From Deltaproteobacteria bacterium (GTDB lineage Bacteria; UBA10199; GCA-002796325; JACPFF01), in the NCBI GenBank assembly GCA_016183065.1, contig JACPFF010000006.1, positions 299,629 to 363,628 of the forward strand: a DNA stretch of 64,000 nucleotides, in the 5' to 3' direction. This document shows, in pieces, positions 1-7,989 of the stretch. The translations under genes and the position numbers were made by a program. The first letter of the stretch is position 1, and every line of letters begins with the position of its first letter. Under the pieces are notes generated by a model, which was not told the origin of the DNA, did no database searches, and saw nothing but the letters and a program-made list of their open reading frames with translations.

Positions 1-691
1 ACCCGACATTGAGAAAGCCATACCAGCGGCGCCCCGTTTTTTCGAGCAACAACCCCAGGCCATAGTCGAGGCGATTGTTCCCTGTCCCTTTCTTCCGACT
101 CCCGGTCGGCAGTTGCACGGTGGCAAACCAGCCGATGCCCGGTCGCGTCGGGGTTTCCGGGGCGAGCGCGTGGCGCAGACGGAGCGAGAGATCGCCGAAC
201 ACGGGGCCGTGTGCCGCCACGGCATATCGCGTGGCCCCCGTGGTCCGGTCGATCATGTGGACCGCGTAGGTGTTGTTGGCCACCGATTCGCGACCGCCAT
301 TGGGAAAGCCGAAGAGATGATGATACCACTGGAGGAATCCGTCGAGAAATCCTCCCCACGTCGTTGTGATAGGCAATGTCCCTTCCAGCGTGAACTGATG
401 GCCGAGACCATACGCGATCTCCATCTCAGTCTGCCACTGTTCCAGATCGATCTGGACGTTCTCGGTCGGCGTCACGAACTGTTCAAAGATGTTCGAATAC
501 TGCGTCGTCATCGCCCATCGCCCATCCCCAGGCGCGTCCGCCACAACCGGCATCGGCTTCAGCTGCGCAAATTGCAGAGAGAACGGGTGTTGCGACTGGT
601 AGGTGAGCGGTGCGGGAGGATGTCCCCATGCAAACGCCGCGATCGGGAGGAGGAGTGCACCGCACACGATGCCGTGCACGCTTACACGCAT
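1..691 (-). CDS. DUF3187 family envelope protein, partial (3' end outside window)
   Basis: Reading the minus strand from an ATG at 691 gives an open frame of 230 codons that runs off the left edge. It begins with a signal peptide (MRVSVHGIVCGALLLPIAAFAWG). The body has the DUF3187 pattern: PFSLQF near the start, an aromatic-rich stretch, then GGFLDGFLQWYHHLFGFPNG around residues 112-131 and a glycine/aspartate turn (GPVFGDLSLRLRHAL). Proteins of this family have a signal peptide and are predicted to be outer-membrane beta barrels of unknown function; the family is known only by sequence. The start lies just inside repeat copy R1, so no clear ribosome site is visible. Family assignment is from remembered motif order, so it is fairly but not fully secure. 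Confidence 0.75.
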   Translation of the reverse strand, partial: MRVSVHGIVCGALLLPIAAFAWGHPPAPLTYQSQHPFSLQFAQLKPMPVVADAPGDGRWAMTTQYSNIFEQFVTPTENVQIDLEQWQTEMEIAYGLGHQFTLEGTLPITTTWGGFLDGFLQWYHHLFGFPNGGRESVANNTYAVHMIDRTTGATRYAVAAHGPVFGDLSLRLRHALAPETPTRPGIGWFATVQLPTGSRKKGTGNNRLDYGLGLLLEKTGRRWYGFLNVG

Positions 692-707
692 GGGAGCCCG
701 GTTTCGT

Positions 708-895
708 CTATTACAGGGGCTCGCGTACCCTGCGGCTCCGCCTCCGGGTACTTCCTCGTCCACCCGCTTCGCGGGTGCCCGGACTCGGTCGTCGCCACTG
801 CCCCCCCAACGGGCAAAGCCCGTTGGGTCCCCCCCTCTCGCGCGCGGGTGCGCGCTGGGGGACTTCCTCGTCCACCCGCTGCGCGGGACACCCCT
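708..895. repeat. Modular GC-rich intergenic repeat, copy R1
   Basis: Copy of the dispersed family, oriented with its GGGGCTC end at the left. It contains the stem CCCGCTTCGCGGG, the core ACTCGGTCGTCGCCACTG, the stem CCAACGGGCAAAGCCCGTTGG and a GCGCGC-rich arm. A second partial unit (CTTCCTCGTCCACCCGCTGC) follows at about 851-890. It fills the whole gap between the DUF3187 start and the stop of the nucleotidyltransferase gene. Confidence 0.9.
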
Positions 896-896
896 G

Positions 897-1778
897 TTAT
901 GCATATTGTTCCAGATAGGGTGTGACGTCGGCATTGACCTGTAACCCTTCCTCCGTCACCAGGCGATGCACACTCTCCCATGAGCCGATATCGTTCCAGC
1001 CGCATTCAACCGGGATCGTGGCCACCCGTTCCGAGTGCTCCATGAGGCCGTAGTCGATAGAAACGGGGGCTGCTGTGGCAAAAAACGCCTCGGGGGTCGG
1101 CGCCATCTTCACGGCGCGATACATCTCGGGCAAATATTGCGCCATCTCCGCGAGCAGCCGTCGTGCGGACCAGATAAACATGCCGCTATTCCAGTAGAAA
1201 TGACCACTCGCCAGATAGGCGATCGCGCGTTCTGGTGGTGGTTTTTCCACAAAGCGTTTCACGAGAAACGCCCGGGCCGAGAGCGGTTCGCCTTGCTCAA
1301 TGTAGCCGTATTCTGTTGCCGGTCGGTCGGGCTTGATCCCGAGGGTGAGGAGGAGGTCATCGCGCTGGGCCATGGCCTCGGCGTGGGCAATGGCGTCCAT
1401 GAAGGGGGTCGGCTGTAAAATCAGGTGGTCGGCCGGTAGCACGATCATGATGGCTTTGGGATCGCGTTGATAGAGACGATATGCGGCCAGCGCAATGGCC
1501 GGGGCCGTATTTTTCTTGCACGGTTCGGCGAGGATATTCTCCGGGGGTAATGCCGGGAGATGCACGTGGCTGAGCGTCACGTAGCGGTGGTTCGTGGTGA
1601 GCCAGATCCGGTCCATCGGAATCACATCGGCAAACCGGGCCACGGTGTCCTGGAGGAGGCTGCGTGTGCCAAAGAGGCGCAAAAATTGCTTGGGATGTTC
1701 CGGCGTTGAGAGCGGTGCAAACCGTCTTCCTTCCCCGCCGGCCAACAGGACAACAGACGTATGCGGACCGAGCTTCAT
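897..1778 (-). CDS. Mannose-1-phosphate guanylyltransferase-type nucleotidyltransferase, C-terminally short
   Basis: Sugar-phosphate nucleotidyltransferase of the ManC/COG0836 group, which makes GDP-mannose from mannose-1-phosphate and GTP for cell-surface polysaccharide. Visible motifs: the nucleotide-binding signature with LAGGEGRRFAPLS then PKQFL (residues about 12-33), ENILAEPCKKNTAPAIALAA (about 80-99), FVEKPP, WNSGMFIWS and the end motif NDIGSWESV. The protein is 293 residues, whereas single-domain members are usually about 340-360, so the C-terminal region after the last motif is missing. The stop lies at the edge of repeat copy R1, which suggests truncation or a rewritten end. The sugar specificity is inferred from motifs only. 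Confidence 0.82.
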   Translation of the reverse strand: MKLGPHTSVVLLAGGEGRRFAPLSTPEHPKQFLRLFGTRSLLQDTVARFADVIPMDRIWLTTNHRYVTLSHVHLPALPPENILAEPCKKNTAPAIALAAYRLYQRDPKAIMIVLPADHLILQPTPFMDAIAHAEAMAQRDDLLLTLGIKPDRPATEYGYIEQGEPLSARAFLVKRFVEKPPPERAIAYLASGHFYWNSGMFIWSARRLLAEMAQYLPEMYRAVKMAPTPEAFFATAAPVSIDYGLMEHSERVATIPVECGWNDIGSWESVHRLVTEEGLQVNADVTPYLEQYA

Positions 1779-1809
1779 GTGGGCGATCTACCCATGGCCA
1801 TTGCCTTCG

Positions 1810-2445
1810 TCAAGCCGTTGTGTGTGGCGCGATCCGGACCGTCCGATCCTCCAGCGTCAGCCGGTGCTCGGCAAACCATTGGACCGCCTGCGGATAAAGC
1901 CGGTGCTCCACGGCATGAATGCGATCTGTCAGCGACGCCTCGGTATCGCCAGGGAGGATCGGCACACGCTGCTGGAGGATCACCGGCCCGGTATCCATTC
2001 CTTCATCGACAAAGTGGACCGTGACCCCGGTTTCCGGCACGGCGGCAGCGAGGGCCTGCCGGATGGCATGGAGGCCGGGAAATTGCGGCAGGAGGGCCGG
2101 ATGGATGTTCATCATGCGGCCGTGGTATGCGGCAACGACATTCCCCGCAAGCATCCGCATGAACCCTGCCAGACAGACGAGGGCGATGTCGTACCGTTGC
2201 AGCATGGCCATCAGTAGAGCACCATCGTGCACGCGGTCGTGACCTGCGGGGAGGATCTCCACCGGGATAGCGGCCCTTCGCGCGCGCACAACCGCATGGG
2301 CCTCGGGTCGGTCCGTGACGAGGACGGAGACGGTGGCGGCGAGTCTCCCCGCGGCAATGGCCTCGATGAGGGCCTGGAGGTTGGATCCATGCCCGGACGC
2401 CAGGACGGCAATGCGCAAGGGCGCTGATCTTCCAGGGTCAGACAT
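1810..2445 (-). CDS. purN: Phosphoribosylglycinamide formyltransferase
   Basis: Transfers a formyl group from 10-formyltetrahydrofolate to GAR in de novo purine synthesis (cytoplasm). The start is set at the ATG (2445-2443) that overlaps the purM stop (ATGTCTGA), giving MSDPGRSAPLRIAVLASGHGSN, 211 residues, normal for the family. Motifs: ASGHGSNLQAL for phosphate binding, MMNIHPALLPQFPG with the catalytic Asn and His, and VDEGMDTGPVI with the catalytic Asp. A longer in-frame extension upstream would lie inside purM and is rejected. Translational coupling with purM is evident. Confidence 0.95.
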   Translation of the reverse strand: MSDPGRSAPLRIAVLASGHGSNLQALIEAIAAGRLAATVSVLVTDRPEAHAVVRARRAAIPVEILPAGHDRVHDGALLMAMLQRYDIALVCLAGFMRMLAGNVVAAYHGRMMNIHPALLPQFPGLHAIRQALAAAVPETGVTVHFVDEGMDTGPVILQQRVPILPGDTEASLTDRIHAVEHRLYPQAVQWFAEHRLTLEDRTVRIAPHTTA

Positions 2446-3466
2446 AACGAATCGGATCGCCATCGGTGGCCGCGACGACCGTGCCGATGTCGCGGGCGGT
2501 ATGGCCGTGCGCAGCGATCTCTGCCAGCATGGCCTTGACTTCTGTGGCCGTGCAGACGATGACCAGCCCCACGCCACAATTATAGACCCGCCGGAGCTCG
2601 TCGTCGGGCATCGATGCGGCCTCTTGCACGAACGCAAAGGGAGGCGGGAGTTCCCAGTGCGACCAATCGATCTCGGCCGCACAGCCCGCGGGAAGGATGC
2701 GGGGGATATTCCCCGTCAATCCGCCGCCGGTAATGTGCGCGATACCATGGAGGGCAAACCGGGATCCGAGGGCCAGGATCAGGGGCGAGTAGAGCGCCGT
2801 TGGCGCAAGGAGCTGTTCGAGGACCGATCGATCGGTGCGGGGAAACTGGGCATGGCGCGAAAGACCGGCATTGCTGATGACCGTGCGGAGATGGGAATAG
2901 CCGTTACTGTGAAATCCGGTCGATGCGACACCGAGGAGGCGATCGCCAGGGACGATGGTCCGGCCATCAATGAGCGTGGCGCGATCGACCACACCGACAA
3001 TAAATCCGGCGAGATCGAAATCGTCGCGCTGGTAGATGCCCGGCATTTCCGCCGTTTCGCCCCCGACGAGTGCGCAGCGAATCTCGGCGCAGGCATTGGC
3101 GATCCCCCGAATGATCTCCGTATGATGCCGTGGTCGCAGCCGGCCCGTGGCAAAATAATCGAGAAAAAAAAGTGGCGTGGCGCCGGAACAGGCCAGGTCA
3201 TTGGCACACATGGCGACCAAGTCGATCCCGATCGTGTCGAGCTTTTTGGCGTCAATGGCCACCCGGACCTTGGTCCCTACGCCATCCGTGGAACTGACGA
3301 GGACTGGTGCGGCATAGGCGCGCGGATCAAAGGCCACGTGGGCGGCAAAGCCGCCAATATTGGAGAGGACGGCCGGGGTATGCGTCTTGGCAACGATCGC
3401 TTTGATCGATTCGACAAAGGCGTCCCCCGCCTCGATATTGACTCCGGCCTCTCTGTATTGATCCAT
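2438..3466 (-). CDS. purM: Phosphoribosylformylglycinamidine cyclo-ligase (AIR synthetase)
   Basis: ATP-dependent ring closure of FGAM to AIR, the step after PurL in purine synthesis. The 342-residue protein has the usual family length. Diagnostic segments: YREAGVNIEAGD at the N-terminus, SSTDGVGTKVRVA around residue 60, the NDLACSGATPLFFLDY segment around residue 90, VGGETAEMPG around residue 135, HITGGGLTGNIPR around residue 240 and NCGVGLV near the C-terminus. It overlaps purN by 8 nt, so the two form an operon. Upstream on the minus strand there is a perfect TTGACA (complement of 3499-3504), but the downstream -10 match is poor; this may be its promoter. Confidence 0.96.
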   Translation of the reverse strand: MDQYREAGVNIEAGDAFVESIKAIVAKTHTPAVLSNIGGFAAHVAFDPRAYAAPVLVSSTDGVGTKVRVAIDAKKLDTIGIDLVAMCANDLACSGATPLFFLDYFATGRLRPRHHTEIIRGIANACAEIRCALVGGETAEMPGIYQRDDFDLAGFIVGVVDRATLIDGRTIVPGDRLLGVASTGFHSNGYSHLRTVISNAGLSRHAQFPRTDRSVLEQLLAPTALYSPLILALGSRFALHGIAHITGGGLTGNIPRILPAGCAAEIDWSHWELPPPFAFVQEAASMPDDELRRVYNCGVGLVIVCTATEVKAMLAEIAAHGHTARDIGTVVAATDGDPIRYV

Positions 3467-3573
3467 CGTACGCGTCTTTTTGAGGATTTCTGTGGTAATG
3501 TCAATGTCTTCCCTCCGTCATTCGCTCAGGACCGGCGGGACAGCGTCGGACCACGATTTGGCGCCGATGATCA

Positions 3574-3729
3574 CTATTTACAGGGGCTCGCGTACCCTGC
3601 GGCTCCGCCTCCGGGTACTTCCTCGTCCACCCGCTTCGCGGGTCCCCGGACTCGGTCGTCGCCACACCCCCCTCCACCGGCAAAGCCGGTGGAGCCTCCC
3701 CCTCACGCTCGCCGTGCTCGCTGGATCGC
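3574..3729. repeat. Modular GC-rich intergenic repeat, copy R2
   Basis: Same orientation as R1, with an almost identical left half (TTTACAGGGGCTCGCGTACC onward). The hairpin differs: the stem reads CCACCGGCAAAGCCGGTGG instead of CCAACGGGCAAAGCCCGTTGG, with compensating changes on both sides. The right arm (CACGCTCGCCGTGCTCGCTGG) is also diverged. The gap between the purM start (3466) and the kinase start (3931) is 464 nt and holds this repeat, the inverted repeat at 3730-3779 and the promoter at 3787-3815. The stretch 3467-3573 contains only the weak purM promoter candidate. Confidence 0.9.
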
Positions 3730-3779
3730 TTCCCACGGGCGACACGAGCTGCCGAGGACCACGCGTTTGCCCGTGGGAA
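3730..3779. promoter_or_regulatory. 11-bp perfect inverted repeat upstream of kinase promoter
   Basis: TTCCCACGGGC (3730-3740) and GCCCGTGGGAA (3769-3779) are perfectly complementary, separated by 28 nt. The right arm ends 7 nt before the -35 box at 3787. The left half also occurs next to repeat copy R10 (32831-32840), so it may be a variable tail of the repeat family. Either a structured terminator for read-through or an operator is possible. Confidence 0.5.
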
Positions 3780-3786
3780 TCTATTT

Positions 3787-3815
3787 TGACGTTCGAAAAT
3801 TCAAAAAATATAAGA
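3787..3815 (+). promoter_or_regulatory. Sigma70-type promoter for the kinase/sigma54-activator operon
   Basis: TTGACG (3787-3792), a 17-bp spacer, then TATAAG (3810-3815). It lies in a conspicuous AT-rich island (3780-3865) in otherwise GC-rich DNA. Predicted transcription would begin near 3822, leaving a leader of about 110 nt before the chosen ATG at 3931. A further TATAAT at 3852-3857 has no good -35 partner. Confidence 0.65.
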
Positions 3816-3930
3816 GGTAACAAAGTACCAACAGAAAATACATAATGATAATATAATTTTATACGCCATGGGTGAATATTCTTTTCATTCTGATCGAGAT
3901 TGGGTATCATTTGACACTGCGGAGGACGTG

Positions 3931-5139
3931 ATGACTGACGGGGGTGGACAACGTCCAGGATCGTGGGAAGCGATGCCACCGGCCGGCGAGGCCGGGCGGG
4001 CGCCACAGTCTGATGCGCAGCACGAACAGGTCCAGGCCCTCGTGGCCCGGATTCATGAACTGGAACGACTGACCGACCTCCTCTCCCGTGGGAAGTATCT
4101 CTGGGAATCCACTTTTGATGCCATTCAGGACCCGGTCACGATTATCGACCAACAGTACCATATTCAACGGGCCAATCTGGCCACAGCAGGCCGTGCCGGT
4201 CTCGATATCCGGAAAGTGATCGGGAAGAAATGTTACGAAACCTTTGCCGAGCGGCAGACCCCCTGTGAGCGATGCCCGGCCAGCGAGGCCGTGCGGCGGG
4301 AGTGGCCGGCGCGTGCAGAACTCGGTTGCCAGATCCGTCAGCGCGATTATCAGGTCTTTGCCTACCCCTTTCCCGGGGCCAAGGGGAGTCCCAACGCCGT
4401 GGTCATGCATTATCGGGATGTCACGGAAGAACGCCGACTGCAACAAGAGGTCGTGCAGCAGGAAAAGATGGCGGCCATCGGGATGTTGGCAGGGGGCGTG
4501 GCGCATGAGATCAATAACCCCTTGGGCGGGATCTTGGCGTTCACACAGCTCCTCATGCGCGAGTTTGCCAAAGGGAGCGCTGTCCGGAGCGACTTGGAGG
4601 AGATTGAGCGATCGGCCCTGCGGTGCAAAAAAATCGTCCAGGATCTCCTCGATTTTTCCCGCGTCACCACGGGACAGGAACGCGGCGAGATTTCGTTGTC
4701 CCAGGTCTTCGAGAAGGTGCTCGGATTTCTCAAACGGGAGTTGCTCTCGCAAAATATCACGGTCGCCGTGGAGATCCCCGAGACGCTACCGACGGTCATG
4801 GGGGACACGAATCGACTGCAGCAGGTCTTTCTCAATGTGCTGACGAATGCCGTGCACGCCTTGCCCAAGGGCGGGGCGATCACGATTACCGGGATGCATG
4901 ACGAGACGCACCAGCGCATTCTTCTCTCCATCCGCGATACGGGGATGGGCATTCGCTCCGACCATTTACACAAGCTGTTCGATCCCTTTTTTACGACCAA
5001 GGAACCCGGCAAGGGGACCGGACTCGGCTTGGCAATTTCCTACCGCATTATTCGCGATCATCATGGGACGATCGAGGTCGACAGTCGTGAGGGCGAGGGG
5101 ACAACGTTCCGGATTGGTCTGCCAGTGGCCAATGCGTGA
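3931..5139 (+). CDS. PAS-domain sensor histidine kinase (NtrB-like)
   Basis: Start chosen at ATG 3931 because GGAGG lies at 3921-3925; an in-frame ATG at 3868 has no ribosome site. About 402 residues. Order: a short coiled region, a PAS domain (about 40-165) with a Cys motif (KKCYETF then PCERCPAS), a HisKA helix with AHEINNPLGG (phospho-His near residue 192), and an HATPase domain with NVLTNAVHAL, DTGMGI and GTGLGLAIS. There are no membrane segments, so it is a cytosolic sensor. It ends 11 nt before the next gene, an NtrC-type regulator, which is the likely partner. Signal unknown; the Cys-bearing PAS could bind a ligand or metal. Confidence 0.92.
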   Translation: MTDGGGQRPGSWEAMPPAGEAGRAPQSDAQHEQVQALVARIHELERLTDLLSRGKYLWESTFDAIQDPVTIIDQQYHIQRANLATAGRAGLDIRKVIGKKCYETFAERQTPCERCPASEAVRREWPARAELGCQIRQRDYQVFAYPFPGAKGSPNAVVMHYRDVTEERRLQQEVVQQEKMAAIGMLAGGVAHEINNPLGGILAFTQLLMREFAKGSAVRSDLEEIERSALRCKKIVQDLLDFSRVTTGQERGEISLSQVFEKVLGFLKRELLSQNITVAVEIPETLPTVMGDTNRLQQVFLNVLTNAVHALPKGGAITITGMHDETHQRILLSIRDTGMGIRSDHLHKLFDPFFTTKEPGKGTGLGLAISYRIIRDHHGTIEVDSREGEGTTFRIGLPVANA

Positions 5140-5150
5140 GGGAGGGTGCA

Positions 5151-6536
5151 ATGCAGGAGACGATCCTCATAGTAGATGATGAAGTGGCCATTCGCCGGGC
5201 ATTGGAACGGTTGCTGACCGATGACGGATATCGTCTCCTCACCGCGAGCAATGCCGACGAGGCATTGCAGCATGTGGCCCGCGAGCCGATCCAGTGCGCC
5301 CTCGTCGATCTTGTCCTGCCGGGACGGAGCGGCATCGAGCTGGTCCGCTTGCTGCGTGCGCAGATGCCAGACAGCGTGTCGATCGTCATGACCGGATTCG
5401 GGACCATCGCCAGTGCGGTCGATGCTATGAAGGCCGGGGCGTTTCACTATCTCACGAAACCGTTTGAACTCGACGATATCCGGCAGCTCGTCCAGACGGC
5501 ACTCGACCACCAGCACCTCCGTGTCGAAAATCGCGAGCTGAAGCGGGCCGTGCAGACCCGCTATCAATTTGCCAATATTATCGGGCATTCGGACGCCATG
5601 CACGGGGTCTTTCGCCTGATTGAAAAGGTCGCAGCCACCGACAGCACGGTCCTTCTCCTCGGGGAATCGGGGACCGGCAAGGAACTGGTGGCGCGCGCGG
5701 TCCATTGTCACAGTCACCGTGCCCAGCATCCCCTCGTCACGGTCAATTGTGCCGCCATTCCGGATGATCTCCTGGAGTCGGAGCTGTTCGGTCACGTGAA
5801 AGGGGCCTTTACGAGCGCGTCGTCGACGCAAGTCGGCAAATTTGTGGCCGCGCATGGTGGGACGATCTTTCTCGACGAAATCGCCGACATGAGTCCCAAG
5901 CTGCAGGTCAAACTGCTCCGCGTCATCCAGGAGCGACGCGTGGAACCGCTCGGCTCCACACAATCGCAGGAGATTGATGTGCGGATCATCGCCGCCACGA
6001 ACCATGATCTGGAGTTGGCCATTCAGGAGCGGCGGTTCCGCGAGGACCTCTACTATCGCCTCAATGTGATTCCGGTCAAACTGCCGCCCCTGCGGGACCG
6101 TCGCGATGACATCGCGTTTTTGGCGCAACATTTTCTTGCGCGGTTCAATGCGGACAATGGGCGGCAGGTGGAGGGGTTTGCTCCCGAGGTGATCGTCTAT
6201 TTGACGCAGTACGAATGGCCCGGGAACGTGCGGGAGCTGGAGAACCTGATCGAGCGACTCGTCGTGATCAAGGGGCATGGGATCATTGTGCCGGAAGATC
6301 TCCCCGCACATATGCTGGAAGGGAGTGTCTCGTTCCAGTCACCCGCCCTGCATATCCCCGATACCGGCATCTGCTTCAAGGCCGCGGTGACCGAGTTCGA
6401 AAATGCCCTGATTTTGCAGGCGCTCGCCAAGACGGGTGGCAACAAGAACCGCGCGGCGGGTCTTCTGCAACTGAATCGGACGACGTTGGTGGAAAAAATC
6501 AAGAAGAAGCAGCTGGAACGACACGTGGCGGAATAA
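5151..6536 (+). CDS. Sigma54-dependent NtrC-family response regulator 1
   Basis: Start at ATG 5151 with GGGAGGG just upstream, followed by MQETILIVDDE; 461 residues. Receiver domain with acidic pair DD, phospho-acceptor in LVDLVLPG (Asp about 53) and the TKPF lysine. The AAA+ domain has the Walker A motif GESGTGKE at about 170-177. The sigma54-contact loop reads GAFTSA (about 218-223) instead of canonical GAFTGA. The Fis-type helix-turn-helix has GGNKNRAAGLLQLNRTTLVE near the C-terminus. It directly follows the histidine kinase and is its probable output: phosphorylation would allow ATP-driven activation of sigma54 promoters. Targets are not visible. Confidence 0.93.
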   Translation: MQETILIVDDEVAIRRALERLLTDDGYRLLTASNADEALQHVAREPIQCALVDLVLPGRSGIELVRLLRAQMPDSVSIVMTGFGTIASAVDAMKAGAFHYLTKPFELDDIRQLVQTALDHQHLRVENRELKRAVQTRYQFANIIGHSDAMHGVFRLIEKVAATDSTVLLLGESGTGKELVARAVHCHSHRAQHPLVTVNCAAIPDDLLESELFGHVKGAFTSASSTQVGKFVAAHGGTIFLDEIADMSPKLQVKLLRVIQERRVEPLGSTQSQEIDVRIIAATNHDLELAIQERRFREDLYYRLNVIPVKLPPLRDRRDDIAFLAQHFLARFNADNGRQVEGFAPEVIVYLTQYEWPGNVRELENLIERLVVIKGHGIIVPEDLPAHMLEGSVSFQSPALHIPDTGICFKAAVTEFENALILQALAKTGGNKNRAAGLLQLNRTTLVEKIKKKQLERHVAE

Positions 6537-6558
6537 TGAATCGTATGGGAGGGTGCTC

Positions 6559-7989
6559 ATGTACAAAAATACGAATCTCCTGATTGTGGACGACGATGAC
6601 GCGCTGGTCAAAGTCTTTGAACGCGTGGCGCGTGATGAAGGCCTGACGGTTGCCGTGGCCCGGTCGGGGACGGAGGCCATCGAGGTCCTCAACCGCCAGG
6701 TGATCGAGGCGGCGGTCATTGATATCAACCTGCCTGGATACAGCGGCATGCAGCTCCTCGAGTATATCAAGCAGAACCAGTTTCCCACGGAGGTGATTAT
6801 CATCACCGGGGTGGGGACCGTGGAAACCGCAGTCCGCGCGATCAAGATTGGGGCGTATGATTATCTGACCAAACCCTTCGACGACGTGACCAAAGTCGTG
6901 ATCATCATCAATAAGGCGCTGGAAAAATTCCGTCTCATGCAACGGATCCGGGTGCTGGAGCGCAAAGGGGAGGAGACCTTTGCGTATGAAGAGATCGTGG
7001 GGAAGAGTCACAAGATGCGCGACATTTTTTCGACGATCGATAGCGTGGCGGGGACAACCTCGACCGTGTTGCTCCTGGGGGAATCGGGGACGGGGAAGGA
7101 ACTAGTGGCACGTGCGGTGCATCGGCGGTCCAAACGGGTGGACAAGCCGTTCGTCGTCATCAACTGTGCCGCGCTCTCGGAGAGTTTGCTCGAAAGCGAG
7201 TTGTTCGGGCACGTGCGGGGATCTTTTACCGGGGCGATCGCCGATAAAATGGGGCTCTTTCAGGAGGCCGACGGCGGGACCATTTTTCTCGATGAAATTG
7301 CCGAAATTCCTTCCAGCACGCAGGTGAAATTGTTGCGGGTGTTGCAGGAGGGGGAAGTGCGCCCCGTCGGTGGGGCACAAAACCGGACGATCGACGTCCG
7401 CCTCATTGCCGCGACCAATCAGGATCTGGCAGAGGCCGTGACTGAGGGGCGCTTCCGGGAGGATCTTTACTACCGGCTCAATGTGATTCAACTCTCCCTG
7501 CCGCCGCTGCGGGACCGCCAGGAAGATATCCCCCTCTTGGCGTATCACTTCCTCCAAAAATATGCGAAGAAGCTGGAAAAAGATGTGACCAAGATCGCCA
7601 TCGAGACCCTGCAGATCCTGCAAAACTATCAATGGGTCGGGAATGTGCGGGAGCTCGAGAACGTGATGGAACGTGCCGTCGTGCTCGTGCAAGGCGATAC
7701 CATCACCGTCAGGGATCTGCCGCCTCGTGTGTTGGGCGAGGGATTTTATCTCCCGGAGGAACCGACCTCCTCGGATCTGTCGCGCTTTACCTATCAGGAG
7801 GCCAAAGAACGGTCGCTCTGGGCCTTTAATCGGGCCTATCTCTCGAATCTCCTCCGACAGACGCAGGGAAATCTCTCCAATGCCGCACAGCGGGCGGGGA
7901 TGGATCGGAGCAATTTCAAGAAAATCGTGAAAAAATTCAACATCGACTTGGGCGAATTTCGCAAAAAATCGAACGTGAGTGAGGTCTAA
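6559..7989 (+). CDS. Sigma54-dependent NtrC-family response regulator 2
   Basis: Start at ATG 6559 preceded by GGGAGGG; 476 residues. The receiver begins NLLIVDDDD and has the phospho-acceptor in VIDINLPG (Asp about 55) and YLTKPFDD, so it is fully equipped for phosphorylation. The AAA+ domain has GESGTGKELVARAVHRR and the variant GSFTGA at about 221, then FREDLYYRLNVIQLSLPPLR. The C-terminal Fis-type helix-turn-helix reads GNLSNAAQRAGMDRSNFKK. It lies 22 nt after regulator 1 and its stop overlaps the start of regulator 3 (TAATG). No second kinase is adjacent, so it may share the upstream kinase or receive input from elsewhere. Confidence 0.93.
   Translation: MYKNTNLLIVDDDDALVKVFERVARDEGLTVAVARSGTEAIEVLNRQVIEAAVIDINLPGYSGMQLLEYIKQNQFPTEVIIITGVGTVETAVRAIKIGAYDYLTKPFDDVTKVVIIINKALEKFRLMQRIRVLERKGEETFAYEEIVGKSHKMRDIFSTIDSVAGTTSTVLLLGESGTGKELVARAVHRRSKRVDKPFVVINCAALSESLLESELFGHVRGSFTGAIADKMGLFQEADGGTIFLDEIAEIPSSTQVKLLRVLQEGEVRPVGGAQNRTIDVRLIAATNQDLAEAVTEGRFREDLYYRLNVIQLSLPPLRDRQEDIPLLAYHFLQKYAKKLEKDVTKIAIETLQILQNYQWVGNVRELENVMERAVVLVQGDTITVRDLPPRVLGEGFYLPEEPTSSDLSRFTYQEAKERSLWAFNRAYLSNLLRQTQGNLSNAAQRAGMDRSNFKKIVKKFNIDLGEFRKKSNVSEV

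Noticed and set aside
113-925. Plus-strand frame of 270 codons at the left edge
   Set aside because: It is the antisense of the DUF3187 gene and runs through repeat R1; low-complexity Arg/Pro translation indicates a shadow.
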